Below are positions 8,101 through 15,176 of a DNA stretch of 15,390 nucleotides, piece after piece. The notes under the pieces were generated by a model, which saw nothing but the letters and a program-made list of their open reading frames with translations, was not told where the DNA came from and made no database searches. A program made the translations under genes and the position numbers. The stretch comes from Saccoglossus kowalevskii (lineage: Eukaryota; Hemichordata; Enteropneusta; Harrimaniidae). The stretch is taken from NCBI RefSeq assembly GCF_000003605.2, contig NW_003131863.1, forward strand, positions 497,070-512,459. The letters run 5' to 3'. The number at the start of each line of letters is the position of its first letter. The stretch's first letter is position 1.

Positions 8101-11100
8101 GCGATGATGTCTAATCTAGTGGTTTGAAGGCTTCGCCGCATTTAGATGTGTCATCACTAAGTATTATATTATATGATAAAATACGCTTTCAGTATGTGAC
8201 AAGCCTAGCGACCTTAATGTCAGCCAGAAGAGTCAGCTGCCGACATTTGTATATTTAAAAACTCAGATCATGCCACGTATCACAATAAATCTTATATACA
8301 TTGATACGTGGGTTGCTTTTTTTAAAAGGGCGATGGACGTGAATTCATTCACAGCGAAGTTTTCGATCATGAGAAATTACGTATTGAAAATGTAAAATTA
8401 ATTATCATTTTCAGTTGTTTCCCAAAATTTTCATAATACTTGTATTTCAAAGTTTGATGTATCTATATTTTCGTACCTCAAGTATTTCCGAAGTTAGTGA
8501 TCGACTGCCTGCGTTCGCTCAGATGATCCAGTTACCGTTATTTAATGTCATTTCTATACGGAATTGCACGTACTGGTTTTGCATGTCATGCCACGAAAAG
8601 TCTTCACATCGAATCACCAGTACGACCGTTCCGGGATGACCTTTCACCTTTTACGCATTTGTTGTGCACTGAAATAAGTACTGTGACGTAAAGGTGTAAA
8701 TAATTGGCAAACCTACAAACCTACAAGAATCTACATGATGTCAGTCTGTAAGCACGTGATCTGGCATGCGATTTTTTTGGGATATTAAAGTTAATATATC
8801 TAATATAAGTGATTTTCCATTAGTTGATGCATTCGATGACTTTTGCCAAAAATAATCGACATTATAGTGGTAACAAATGCACTATATATGTTGCACTTTT
8901 CTAATCAGAAATTCTCGCTTACTTTCATCCTGTGACAATATAATGCTTGTGAGGCTTCAGTCATGTGTTATATGTTATCCGTAATATCATCTGTGGTTCG
9001 AATAATAAGGTGTGCGTGTCTTACTTGTGATTCCATGCATTAAATAAATTGTTTTCAGTATGACGTGAAAAAAAAAGACGAATAAGTAATGCAAATCTCT
9101 AAAATTGTTGAACTAATTAATTTGGAATATCAAATCGTCGAAATATATGCGCATTGGTGTCACTCAGATTTAATATATTCTCTTCTGAATTTTTAATATT
9201 TATTGAAACTATGACGCTATGAATTGTAATTCAGAATACTGCAATGTTTTGATCAATATGTGGTATGTCATGAGCGACCCGTTATTGTAAGATCGATTAT
9301 AGCAAGTATCTCCTATAAAAAAAAAACGTAACGCTTTCAAGATGCATTGATATTATGATTGCTAATCAATTCGAACCGTGGTCTTTACACAATTCGTGAG
9401 GAATTGTCACCAGGTGTACATGAAACCAAATTTCGGTACGCGGACAAGCTGAGGTTAGAGAAATTATGTCTCTTGATATTCAGTAAAAGGGGATCTCATT
9501 TTTGTCACGTCGTTCGGTACGTCCACATCCACAACCATAATGTCATGCGTTCATGCTTACGTTACACACATATCCGGTATGTGCGCGCATGCAAAACGTC
9601 CTATCTTTAACTTCCGGTCACGTCATGTGATCCAACTATATCATCAGTGGGCGGCCGCGGCGTTTCTTGAAACTTTTTGGGGAGCGTGTTACTCTGTAAC
9701 AGCAGTTGTGTCCAACATTGTGCCCCAGATGTTTTTCAATTTCAATAAAAAATGCATGCATGGGGAAGGGGTTAATTCAGAAATTGTTATTGATAGTGAA
9801 TTTATAAACTTGTAAATTACCCGGATGTGCAACATTTCGGGGATTTCATGCATCCGGTCTGTGTTCATTGTTATCTTCTCTCTACAGCTGCGTGCATTTC
9901 TGGAGGCGGGAAGAAGTAAAGAAGGAGTGTATGAAGATCATACCGGAAGCTGCTCAAATCGCCAAATTTATCTCGCAGCCACTGAAAGCGTTTATGGATC
10001 GAGAAAATTTCGCGTGTATGTATGTAGCTCATCCAAATTTTGCCAAGGTGAGACCTTACATCAAAATCAGGTGTCACGACCGCCCTCTATCAAGTTTGCT
10101 TTGTATTCAAATTATTTAATACAGCAATAAAAAAGATATAAGTTAAATGTACAACATTAATTAAATAATGTATCCCAATGTATGCATTAAAGGTTGATTG
10201 GAACAATAACACTTCCTGAAAAACTAAACATTTCCCCGTTCTACTATATGCGGCACACTTTATAGGTGCGCAAAATTGCAAAAAAAAAAATTCGTGATGA
10301 CTCAACTTGTATATATCCATTACCACTATATCGAATCGGAGTGCGGCACAATGAATGTCAATGAGTACACCTTTCTTTGAACCCGCGCCCTTTAACGACG
10401 AAGCGGAAGCATAACTATGTGACTAAGGAATGACGTAACTCAGGGTTGTACTAATGTCACTGACATTGATAATGTTGTTCATTAGCATTTGTCGTTTTAA
10501 ATATAGCAAACCTCGCACAAATACTATATTTTAATGACATTATCGACGGTGTCAATGCACTTCATTTTTCCTTTACGCCACAAAACTGCTCGTCTGTAGA
10601 GGGCGCGACCTAATGTAACGGTGCATTATGTTTTTTTTTCTATACTGAGTTGACTTCAATAATTTTAAACACAGAAGAACCGAATCCAAAACCACAATTA
10701 ACAATAACATGTATTCATTCCAGGACGTCATGATGTACTTGAAAGAAACGATACCAGAAGATCGTTTGATTGACTCTGATATCACAACAACGTGGAATAT
10801 GTCGGCATTTAGGCAACTGAATGCTGATCCGTTTCAGATGTCACTGTTCGAACAAGAGATATGTTACAGTAAGTGAACAGTGCCCTCTAACGAGATGCAT
10901 ACAAGATATGCCGTCGCGTTTACATGGGGTTAAAGGGCGGTGGCCGTCGCGTCAAGCATGCGCGAGATATGGATCTCATATAAACAAAGATGGCGGCTTT
11001 GACTGAGACGTATCTAAGTTTCAATTAGGTAATTTCCTTAGTGATTGTAAAATATCGAAAGAGTCACAGACGGTAATAAGTACAAGTCGCGACCAGGTCA

Positions 11101-11743
11101 AAACTCTTTCTCGTGATTTAATTAGAAGAGCACATTGGATTGTGGGAATTTCAATGATTATCAAATGTCGCACATGCGCGGCGCGACAACCACCACCCTT
11201 TAAATTCTCGGTGCCAAATACAACGAATGATGTTAATTTTTTATAGCAAATAAGGGTGACACATGTCAAACCGGTATACTAGTATATATAAATAAGACAA
11301 CGTCAATTATTTGTTAGGTCGTCTAGGCGGGCTACTAACTTGGAAAAAAATAGTAGAACTAGCACAATAACATTTAGTCTGTGTACCTCGAGATACTCTC
11401 AATTTCGCGATTTACTGATCGCAAAACTTTGTAACTTGACTTATCCGTAACACTAGTTAGAAAGGCAATATTAATACGTTATATATGACTCATCATGACA
11501 CGTGATTCGTCGTTATCCATGTACCCGGGTACATGTCACTAAGACAAACATGAATCAATGAATATGTTGTTATTCCTTACAGGGGCCGATTTATTTCTTC
11601 GACCAGTCGTCTCGAATTGGTCAGATTTTATTGAAGAGCAAAGACTTCTGATTGGAAAAAAGACAACAAGAGTTCGTGCAATAGCAGGGTTGGATTCCCA
11701 CGCGGGAAGGACTGTATCTAAGCGATATGAAAAATATTTGTAA
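4915..11743 (+). CDS. GDP-fucose O-fucosyltransferase-like type II membrane protein, five coding exons
   Basis: Joining 4915-5136, 6131-6834, 9888-10047, 10724-10868 and 11583-11743 gives an uninterrupted frame of 463 residues (455 if translation starts at the second in-frame ATG, 4939). A signal anchor spans residues 17-36, preceded by R14 and K15. The lumenal part shows GGQNVQ at 126-131 followed by AFAYLQNRTIVLAPFF, which matches the family's N-terminal motif (G-x-x-N-Q, then L-N-R-T-L-x-x-P). HWRN at 301-304 matches the HxR motif whose arginine contacts GDP-fucose in known O-fucosyltransferases. EQEICYRADLF at 405-415 and SNWSDFI..QR at 421-431 match the C-terminal block. Known animal POFUT1 and POFUT2 are about 390-430 residues, usually with cleaved signal peptides and ER location; the membrane anchor and lack of a KDEL-like end suggest a Golgi enzyme of a divergent subfamily. 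Substrate and sugar are unknown. Sequons occur at N69, N82, N104, N146, N171, N215 and N304. Confidence 0.85.
5712..5721. promoter_or_regulatory. Perfect NRF1-type palindrome in intron 1
   Basis: GCGCATGCGC occurs about 800 bp downstream of the first ATG. It could be an intronic enhancer or alternative promoter element, or the remnant of a MITE end, since the MITE family in this window carries related GCATGCGC strings. Confidence 0.3.
5931..5961 (+). repeat. A-rich tract with 21 consecutive A
   Basis: AAAACAAAAC is followed by 21 A. It may be the poly(A) tail of an old retroposed copy, but I see no matching retroposon body or target duplication. The preceding TTTTCTTTTTCAG resembles a splice acceptor but leads into sequence that does not extend the gene's frame. 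Confidence 0.6.
6131..6834 (+). CDS. Exon 2: stem and N-terminal part of the O-fucosyltransferase-like domain
   Basis: This largest exon starts after CCACTCTAG in phase 0 and encodes residues 75-308, plus two bases of codon 309. It ends at GGAGAAGC|GTAAGT. It carries a proline- and arginine-rich stem (95-117), the nucleotide-sugar motif GGQNVQ (126-131), NRTIVLAPFF (146-155), cysteines at 197, 250 and 292, and HWRN (301-304). The frame is open over its whole length with family-typical residues, which makes it the strongest coding evidence in the window. Confidence 0.92.
7341..7406. repeat. Imperfect palindrome with hammerhead-like GAAACGT arms
   Basis: Arms 7341-7362 and 7385-7406 are reverse complements at 19 of 22 positions, around a 22-bp loop. 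Each arm, read inward to outward, contains GCTYGAAACGT followed by an AGCTATTTT end. On the minus strand the loop and arm read TCGATAA, AGAGACATTGCTT, GAAACGTC, which resembles the CTGATGA ... GAAAC-GTC core of hammerhead ribozymes linked to Penelope-like retroelements. The CTGATGA part is degenerate, so self-cleavage is unlikely. No reverse transcriptase is present nearby. Confidence 0.5.
7403..7552. repeat. Imperfect inverted repeat with CTAACC/GGTTAG-rich arms
   Basis: The left arm (about 7403-7438, TTTTATCCCTAACCTAACTC and on) pairs with gaps to the right arm (about 7510-7552, containing GGGTAGGGGTAGGGTTAGAG). It directly abuts the hammerhead-like palindrome, so both may belong to one degenerate mobile element. 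Confidence 0.45.
7842..7854 (+). promoter_or_regulatory. Strong TATA-like site inside intron 2
   Basis: TATATAAAAGGGG matches the strong TATA consensus. Upstream, CTTTTTGACATTTTCA occurs twice (about 7795-7810 and 7825-7839, the first with one T fewer), and TGGTCA-AA-AGGTCC (7811-7824) resembles a nuclear-receptor direct repeat. No downstream open frame in good context was found, so this may be a relic promoter or chance. Confidence 0.25.
7960..7980. repeat. Short TTAA microsatellite
   Basis: About four to five consecutive TTAA/TAAT units occur in intron 2. It is a simple repeat with no visible function. Confidence 0.8.
9888..10047 (+). CDS. Exon 3: central part of the catalytic domain
   Basis: The acceptor CTCTCTACAG joins C to the GC left by exon 2, completing alanine 309. 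Residues 310-362 follow, and the exon ends ...GCCAAG|GTGAGA in phase 0. The piece reads as helix-forming sequence (REEVKKECMKIIPEAAQIAK) and then a hydrophobic strand ACMYVAHPNF, as expected after the HxR motif, where the second Rossmann-like half begins. Cysteines lie at 310, 325 and 354. Confidence 0.85.
10080..10089 (-). promoter_or_regulatory. CTCF-core-like motif
   Basis: The minus strand reads TAGAGGGCGG, which fits YAGRKGGCRS, the core of the CTCF site. Flanking positions of the full CTCF matrix are not convincing. It may instead be a transposon-end motif. Confidence 0.25.
10594..10606 (+). promoter_or_regulatory. CTCF-core-like motif CTGTAGAGGGCGC
   Basis: This fits YAGRKGGCRS at 10597-10606. 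The same 13-mer is found as an exact reverse complement at 14577-14589, in the convergent orientation. The alternative is the terminal motif of a MITE family, because GAGGGCGC ends are frequent in marine invertebrate repeats. Confidence 0.3.
10724..10868 (+). CDS. Exon 4: C-terminal half of the catalytic domain
   Basis: The exon starts after ATTCATTCCAG in phase 0, encodes residues 363-410 and leaves one base of codon 411 before GTAAGT. It contains TTTWNMSAF and ends in FEQEICY. EQEIC is the start of the family's C-terminal motif, an acidic residue, then I-C, then R/K-A, which is completed by exon 5. Confidence 0.85.
10880..10889 (-). promoter_or_regulatory. CTCF-core-like motif next to the exon 4 donor
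   Basis: The minus strand reads TAGAGGGCAC, fitting YAGRKGGCRS. It lies 12 bp inside intron 4, so it could also be chance or a transposon relic. Confidence 0.2.
10930..11203. mobile_element. TTAA-flanked MITE, copy 2 (274 bp), best preserved
   Basis: The left end is TTAAAGGGCGGTGGCCGTCG. The right end, read on the other strand, is TTAAAGGGTGGTGGTTGTCG. The inverted repeats stay similar for about 38-40 bp, including GCATG.GCGA. The core has TATAAA (10979-10984) and AAGATGGCGGC (10987-10997), a perfect YY1-type site. It has no coding capacity. Insertion in intron 4 leaves both splice sites intact. Confidence 0.88.
11583..11743 (+). CDS. Exon 5: C-terminus and stop
   Basis: The acceptor TTCCTTACAG adds GG to the A from exon 4, giving R411, then residues 412-463 and TAA at 11741-11743. 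RADLFLRPVVSNWSDFIEEQR continues the conserved C-terminal block (C-x-R-A-x-x-F ... S-x-W/F-S/T ... R). The FIG usually seen after the aromatic residue is replaced by FLRP. The tail is basic (KRYEKYL) with no ER-retention signal. Confidence 0.87.
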
Positions 11744-11839
11744 TGATGACGTCATCTTGAATCTTTGACGTCACGTGTCTGTATTTACCCCCAGAACTTT
11801 TGTTGCACGTGGCGACTACGCTGTGTGGAGCCAAGTGCA

Positions 11840-11845
11840 AATAAA
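11840..11845 (+). terminator. Polyadenylation signal AATAAA
   Basis: This canonical hexamer lies 97 bp after the stop and is followed by a GT-rich TAGTCTGTCTTGTACGT, a fitting downstream element. A second AATAAA at 11924-11929 could be an alternative. Confidence 0.6.
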
Positions 11846-11928
11846 GAGTTGAGATAGTCTGTCTTGTACGTAATCCGATCACTTGGAATATGTTAATTAC
11901 ACTCACTGTCCGTCCACATATGGAATAA

Positions 11929-11946
11929 ATTTGCATAGATTTGCAT
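11929..11946. promoter_or_regulatory. Pair of octamer motifs ATTTGCAT
   Basis: ATTTGCAT occurs at 11929-11936 and again at 11939-11946, with a 10-bp period (one helical turn). The octamer is the classic binding site of POU-domain factors. The pair lies downstream of the gene, so an enhancer role is only a guess. Confidence 0.25.
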
Positions 11947-12309
11947 AAATCTACGAGAACAGTGCGTTGCCAAGTTGTGCTATTATCATGACCGGTATAT
12001 CGATTATGTCTAAGAAATGGTTGCAGTTATATACAGTAATAAAATATTGCAGGAATATCACTATTATAAATTATAAATCACCAATATCGGAATTAGAGAT
12101 TTAATGACGTCATAGCTTCACATTATAACATGGTACATTCATTTCAACCAAAAGCCCCTGAAATGAATCATTCAGCTTCGTCTTCAGCTTAATTTACCAA
12201 AATAGCTGTGTGTATGTGTGTGTGGAGGGATTCATTGTAATTGTTTAAATGTAACATAAATCACACGTGTATCTACCTCAGACAATACAACACACCATTA
12301 ACATGGCTA
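11947..12309. other. Intergenic, no gene seen
   Basis: This AT-rich stretch has a short GT-rich run (12206-12224) and nothing coding or repetitive beyond that. Confidence 0.55.
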
Positions 12310-12480
12310 GGTTAGTTTGAGTGATATCATATAAATCATAATCATATCAGTATCAGTATATCATCCTTATATTATATAATATATCTCATAGTACTAGTAT
12401 ATCATTCTCAAATACTAGTAATATAAAAATATATCACACTTTACCATTGACAAATAACACCCACAGTACTAGATTTTCGT
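12310..12480. repeat. AT-rich low-complexity stretch (ATATCA-rich)
   Basis: Variants of ATATCA and TATCAT recur densely and lead into the 30-bp satellite. Two TACTAGTA palindromes (12392-12399 and 12413-12420) are embedded. Confidence 0.6.
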
Positions 12481-12620
12481 TCTCACGTGATATAATATAT
12501 ATATCAATCTCATATGATATAACATATCGTATATCAATCTCACATGATATAACATATCGTATATCAGTCTCATATGATATAGATATATCACAGTATATCA
12601 TTTTCACATGATATATCATA
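12481..12620. repeat. 30-bp AT-rich tandem repeat
   Basis: The units begin TCTCAYATGATATAACATAT. Two exact-length 30-bp copies (12508-12537 and 12538-12567) are flanked by decayed copies from 12481 and up to about 12620. The minus-strand open frame here simply translates the repeat and is not a gene. Confidence 0.85.
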
Positions 12621-12827
12621 ACACAGACATATTTAGATGTAGATAATACTTTTTCCTGCTATATTATCATCACAATACTACATTATCACACATTTCGTGC
12701 ATAAATGAAATAAACATGGACAAAATATTTCCACTTTGAAAAAATAGAGTGTTATATGCCAATGTTTAATTTTCTTTAATATGTTCGAAGAGCCGAATTC
12801 GAGATTATATGCTATGTTCGTCAAACT

Positions 12828-13130
12828 TTCATTATTATGGGTTCACACCCTTAGAGTGACGAAAATAAAAACAAGAATTGGGGTAACCGGACAATTTTTT
12901 AAGATAGAAGAGTCACAAATGTCATGCAAACCGGTCGCATTTTTACGCTGGTTTCTGTGGTGCGATTATTTCTTCATATCTCACAATTTTGCTCGGTGGT
13001 AAAAGTCATACATTATTATTGACATGAAACCAAATATTGTTAAAACTTTGCAGAAAATAATAATAGATAATTGTGATGTCCTTTCCCATAATGCATTGCA
13101 CATATGTGCATTGACATACTCAGTTGAGCA
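12828..13130. repeat. Diverged relative of the 3.4-4.0 kb repeat
   Basis: The order of blocks matches 3440-3660: TTATGGGTT, then CGGACAATTTTTT, then ATTATTATTGAYATGAA, then CCCATAATGCATTGCACATA at 13085. Alignment between the blocks is gapped. This shows that the 207-bp tandem unit belongs to a longer dispersed family. Confidence 0.65.
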
Positions 13131-13867
13131 AAATTTCAATTTGGCTCAAACTACCTTAATGTTCCTGGTATGATTTGTTCTTGCATTTCTCCCTAAATAC
13201 ATATCTTCGCCAAGTCAACCTTGGACGAATAACTACTACTACTACCCAATCAAAGACCTTTTTTTCGACATTCAGTCCAAGACGTTCTTATTATGTTTCT
13301 AATTAGCGTTTATTCTAGATATACATATATATTCATCCTCTGTGGGCAGAATTTGGTTGCATGATTTGAAGTTTCCTTTTTTTCTATTTTTTTCTGTTTT
13401 ACATTATATGTAGAATTCATGATAAATAAACTCATATTTTACAACACATTTGTCTACGAGCCCTTGATTTTATATGCCCTTATTATTAAATAGGGTCCAC
13501 TGTCAGAAAATAGCTCACAATGTCTCTGACACCACATGACAAAGGAAACTATATAAATCTTATCTGTAAATCAGCATTCTTCCCTATCCCGAACCACAAA
13601 AAACGTAAAATACACAAACGACGCGTTTCAATTACACATCGATACGTTAATAAAGTCTAAGCTGAATAATTGTATAGTGAAATGCAGAGAAAGTTTTACC
13701 ATACATTATAAACATATTTATATAATAATTGGTAAATAACGATTTTTAGCTTTATTCAAATACTGAATAATGATTGGTCCGAGAGCCCCACACTGTCTAC
13801 GCCCATAATGCGCACAAGTGACATAATAACCGTGATCGCCCATTTATTCAAAATGAATAAGTTGTTA
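13131..13867. other. Intergenic, no gene seen
   Basis: The sequence is AT-rich with an ACT triplet run near 13232-13245. I found no supported exon, RNA gene or clear repeat. Confidence 0.5.
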
Positions 13868-14015
13868 TTAAAGGGCAGTGGTCGTCGCGCAGCGCATGTT
13901 CTAATTTCATGTAAACAAACAATGTGTTTTAAACTCGTTGTGTACGTCGCTATGAGTCCCATACCGAACAGGCCGCGGCGCGACGACGACGACGACGACC
14001 ACTACCACCCTTTAA
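13868..14015. mobile_element. TTAA-flanked MITE, copy 3 (148 bp, shortened)
   Basis: The left end is TTAAAGGGCAGTGGTCGTCG, and the right end on the other strand is TTAAAGGGTGGTAGTGGTCG. Both termini are kept, but most of the core of copies 1 and 2 is missing; only CATGTAAACAAACAATG recalls it. Near the right end six GAC triplets run in tandem (13982-13999), an expansion of the GTCG motif of the inverted repeat. Confidence 0.8.
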
Positions 14016-14307
14016 TTAGAACTCACGACGATGTCGCCATATCGTCTCTGGATTGGACATTTTTGATTTTATAAACAAATATATATTATAAAACGTTCAT
14101 AACACTCCCGGATTTATGCCTTTCACTGTAACAGACACACTTGCTACTATCGACAAACTCTAACATATACAAAATGTACTTACATTATACTTCATAACTC
14201 ACCTCCTTGTTATTTTCATCACTCCCCAAATTATATGAGCCGACACGTAATCTTAGTTTAAAAACACAGTTACTTCTTCAAAAACATAATCTTTGTTTAA
14301 TCTTCAC
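14016..14307. other. Intergenic, AT-rich
   Basis: No gene or repeat is recognised. It may hold the decayed upstream part of the LINE fragment that becomes recognisable at 14308, but no reverse transcriptase motif can be read here. Confidence 0.45.
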
Positions 14308-14490
14308 GTGGGAAACGCTGGAATGACTTACCCACGGATCTTGAACAGTGTGGGGCTGTTATTCAAAAAGAAACTTAAAACATATCTTCTTACATAACAC
14401 CAAGCTTACGAAGATTTTAAAACTGTTGTGTACAACGCCTTTGAGCATTTTGTTTTGTTTTGGATTCATAGCGCTCCTTAAATGTTACAT
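14308..14490 (+). pseudogene. 3' end of a CR1/L2-type LINE (reverse transcriptase C-terminus plus 3' tail)
   Basis: From 14308 the frame reads RGKRWNDLPTDLEQC. After a one-base frame change, FKKKLKTYLLT and TAA follow at 14362-14397. WNxLPxxL...FKxxLKTYLF is the very recognisable C-terminal end of ORF2 in CR1/L2-like non-LTR retrotransposons. Downstream, ACGCCTTTGAGC (about 14437-14448) and ATAGCGCTCCTTAAATG (about 14468-14484) resemble the GC.TTTGAGC ... AGCGCTATATAAA hairpin end of such elements. The fragment is 5'-truncated and frameshifted. Confidence 0.6.
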
Positions 14491-14576
14491 TTAATATTAA
14501 TCCGAATTTCGGTCGTTACGCGGCTTCCAGTTTGACAAAGTCGCGATTATAAAAATTACCGCAATTCATTTCAGCA

Positions 14577-14589
14577 GCGCCCTCTACAG
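14577..14589 (-). promoter_or_regulatory. CTCF-core-like motif upstream of gene candidate 2
   Basis: The minus strand reads CTGTAGAGGGCGC, identical to 10594-10606. It lies 35 bp before the candidate start at 14624. Confidence 0.3.
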
Positions 14590-14620
14590 TTGAGTTTACA
14601 AATACTGGTTGTTTTAATTC

Positions 14621-14631
14621 AAAATGGCGGC
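14621..14631 (+). promoter_or_regulatory. YY1-like motif overlapping a start codon
   Basis: AAAATGGCGGC matches the YY1 consensus AANATGGCGGC. In animal promoters such sites often sit just at the transcription or translation start, and the ATG inside the motif can be the start codon. Here it opens a frame ending in a good splice donor. Confidence 0.4.
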
Positions 14632-15175
14632 GATGGTATTTGTAAACAGTTCTCCAGTTCCAACTTTGTTCATGACGTGAGTGACTATTCCCTTGTATTT
14701 TCCGACATTTTGTATATTTATCAGAAACTAAACAATCAGGGAGTGTTCTAGGCTTGGACCAACAACATAGTTACGATTAGTCTTCATGCATCATCTAGTC
14801 ATTTCGACTTTTATTGTTATATTATTTTTGACTGTCATACGAAAATTTGTAGAGAATTTCACAACACAACACAATTACAGCAAAGCTCTCCGCAAATATA
14901 TTTCTTTTGAAGCCCCCACTCAATTACCCCGGTCTAACGTGAGTATGGCTCGTGTGCTAGCGTCAGTGGTGGCGCTGTTAATATTTGCACTCTCAATGAC
15001 TCGTCTCCAACCCATTCTGACCAACATACTGTTAAAACCCGTCGTCTCAGTGCGTAATTGTCTGACTGAGCACATAGCACAATATTGGGATCTATGGTGT
15101 CATATATTCGGCCTGCTACTGACGCACTTAGAACAAGCAGAGGAATTATTTTGTTTGTACATGTACTCAGAATAA
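14624..15175 (+). CDS. Candidate two-exon gene of unknown function
   Basis: Exon a (14624-14676) starts with a strong context, AAAATGG, reads MAAMVFVNSSPVPTLFM plus two bases, and ends at GAC|GTGAGT. An acceptor at ...ACAATTACAG|C (14881) restores the frame in KALRKYISFEAPTQLPRSN, which runs on to TAA at 15173-15175. This gives about 115 residues with a hydrophobic segment (VLASVVALLIFALSM). A second GTGAGT donor at 14939 lies in phase 0 inside this frame, so the exon may instead end at 14938 and continue beyond the window. I do not recognise the protein. The pyrimidine tract of the acceptor is weak. The model could be chance, but two consistent GTGAGT donors and the start context favour it. 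Confidence 0.4.
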
Positions 15176-15176
15176 A
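15171..15176 (+). terminator. AATAAA overlapping the stop of gene candidate 2
   Basis: The hexamer overlaps the TAA stop. Another AATAAA at 15334-15339 leaves a more usual 3' untranslated region of about 160 bp. Both motifs are common by chance in this AT-rich DNA. Confidence 0.25.

Larger units (their letters stand above)
6835..9887 (+). other. Intron 2 (3053 bp)
   Basis: The intron runs from GTAAGT to ...TTCTCTCTACAG, with a good polypyrimidine tract. It holds a 66-bp imperfect palindrome (7341-7406), a CTAACC-rich inverted repeat (about 7403-7552), a strong TATA-like site (7842-7854), a TTAA microsatellite (7960-7980) and assorted AT-rich sequence. Frames at 8415-8639, 9359-9610 and 9540-9815 show no protein motifs, and I do not regard them as exons. 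Confidence 0.8.
10048..10723 (+). other. Intron 3 (676 bp)
   Basis: The intron runs from GTGAGA to ...TTCATTCCAG. It holds two TAGAGGGCRS motifs (10080-10089 on the minus strand, 10597-10606 on the plus strand) and a related GCGCCCTTTAACGA near 10384. There is no coding content. Confidence 0.8.
10869..11582 (+). other. Intron 4 (714 bp), carrying a MITE
   Basis: The intron runs from GTAAGT to ...TATTCCTTACAG. MITE copy 2 (10930-11203) accounts for more than a third of it. A TAGAGGGCAC motif lies at 10880-10889 (minus strand), and ACTAGT palindromes at 11278-11283 and 11452-11457. Confidence 0.8.

Noticed and set aside
8993-9003. tRNA B-box-like GGTTCGAATAA
   Set aside because: It lacks the final CC and there is no A box or cloverleaf upstream. 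The minus-strand GGTTCGAATTG near 9367-9377 fails for the same reasons.
9359-9815. Two overlapping open frames in intron 2
   Set aside because: They show no family motifs, and including them would break the in-frame join of exon 2 to exon 3 at 9888.
12434-12619. Minus-strand 61-codon frame rich in Ile, Tyr and Asp
   Set aside because: It is a translation of the 30-bp AT-rich satellite.
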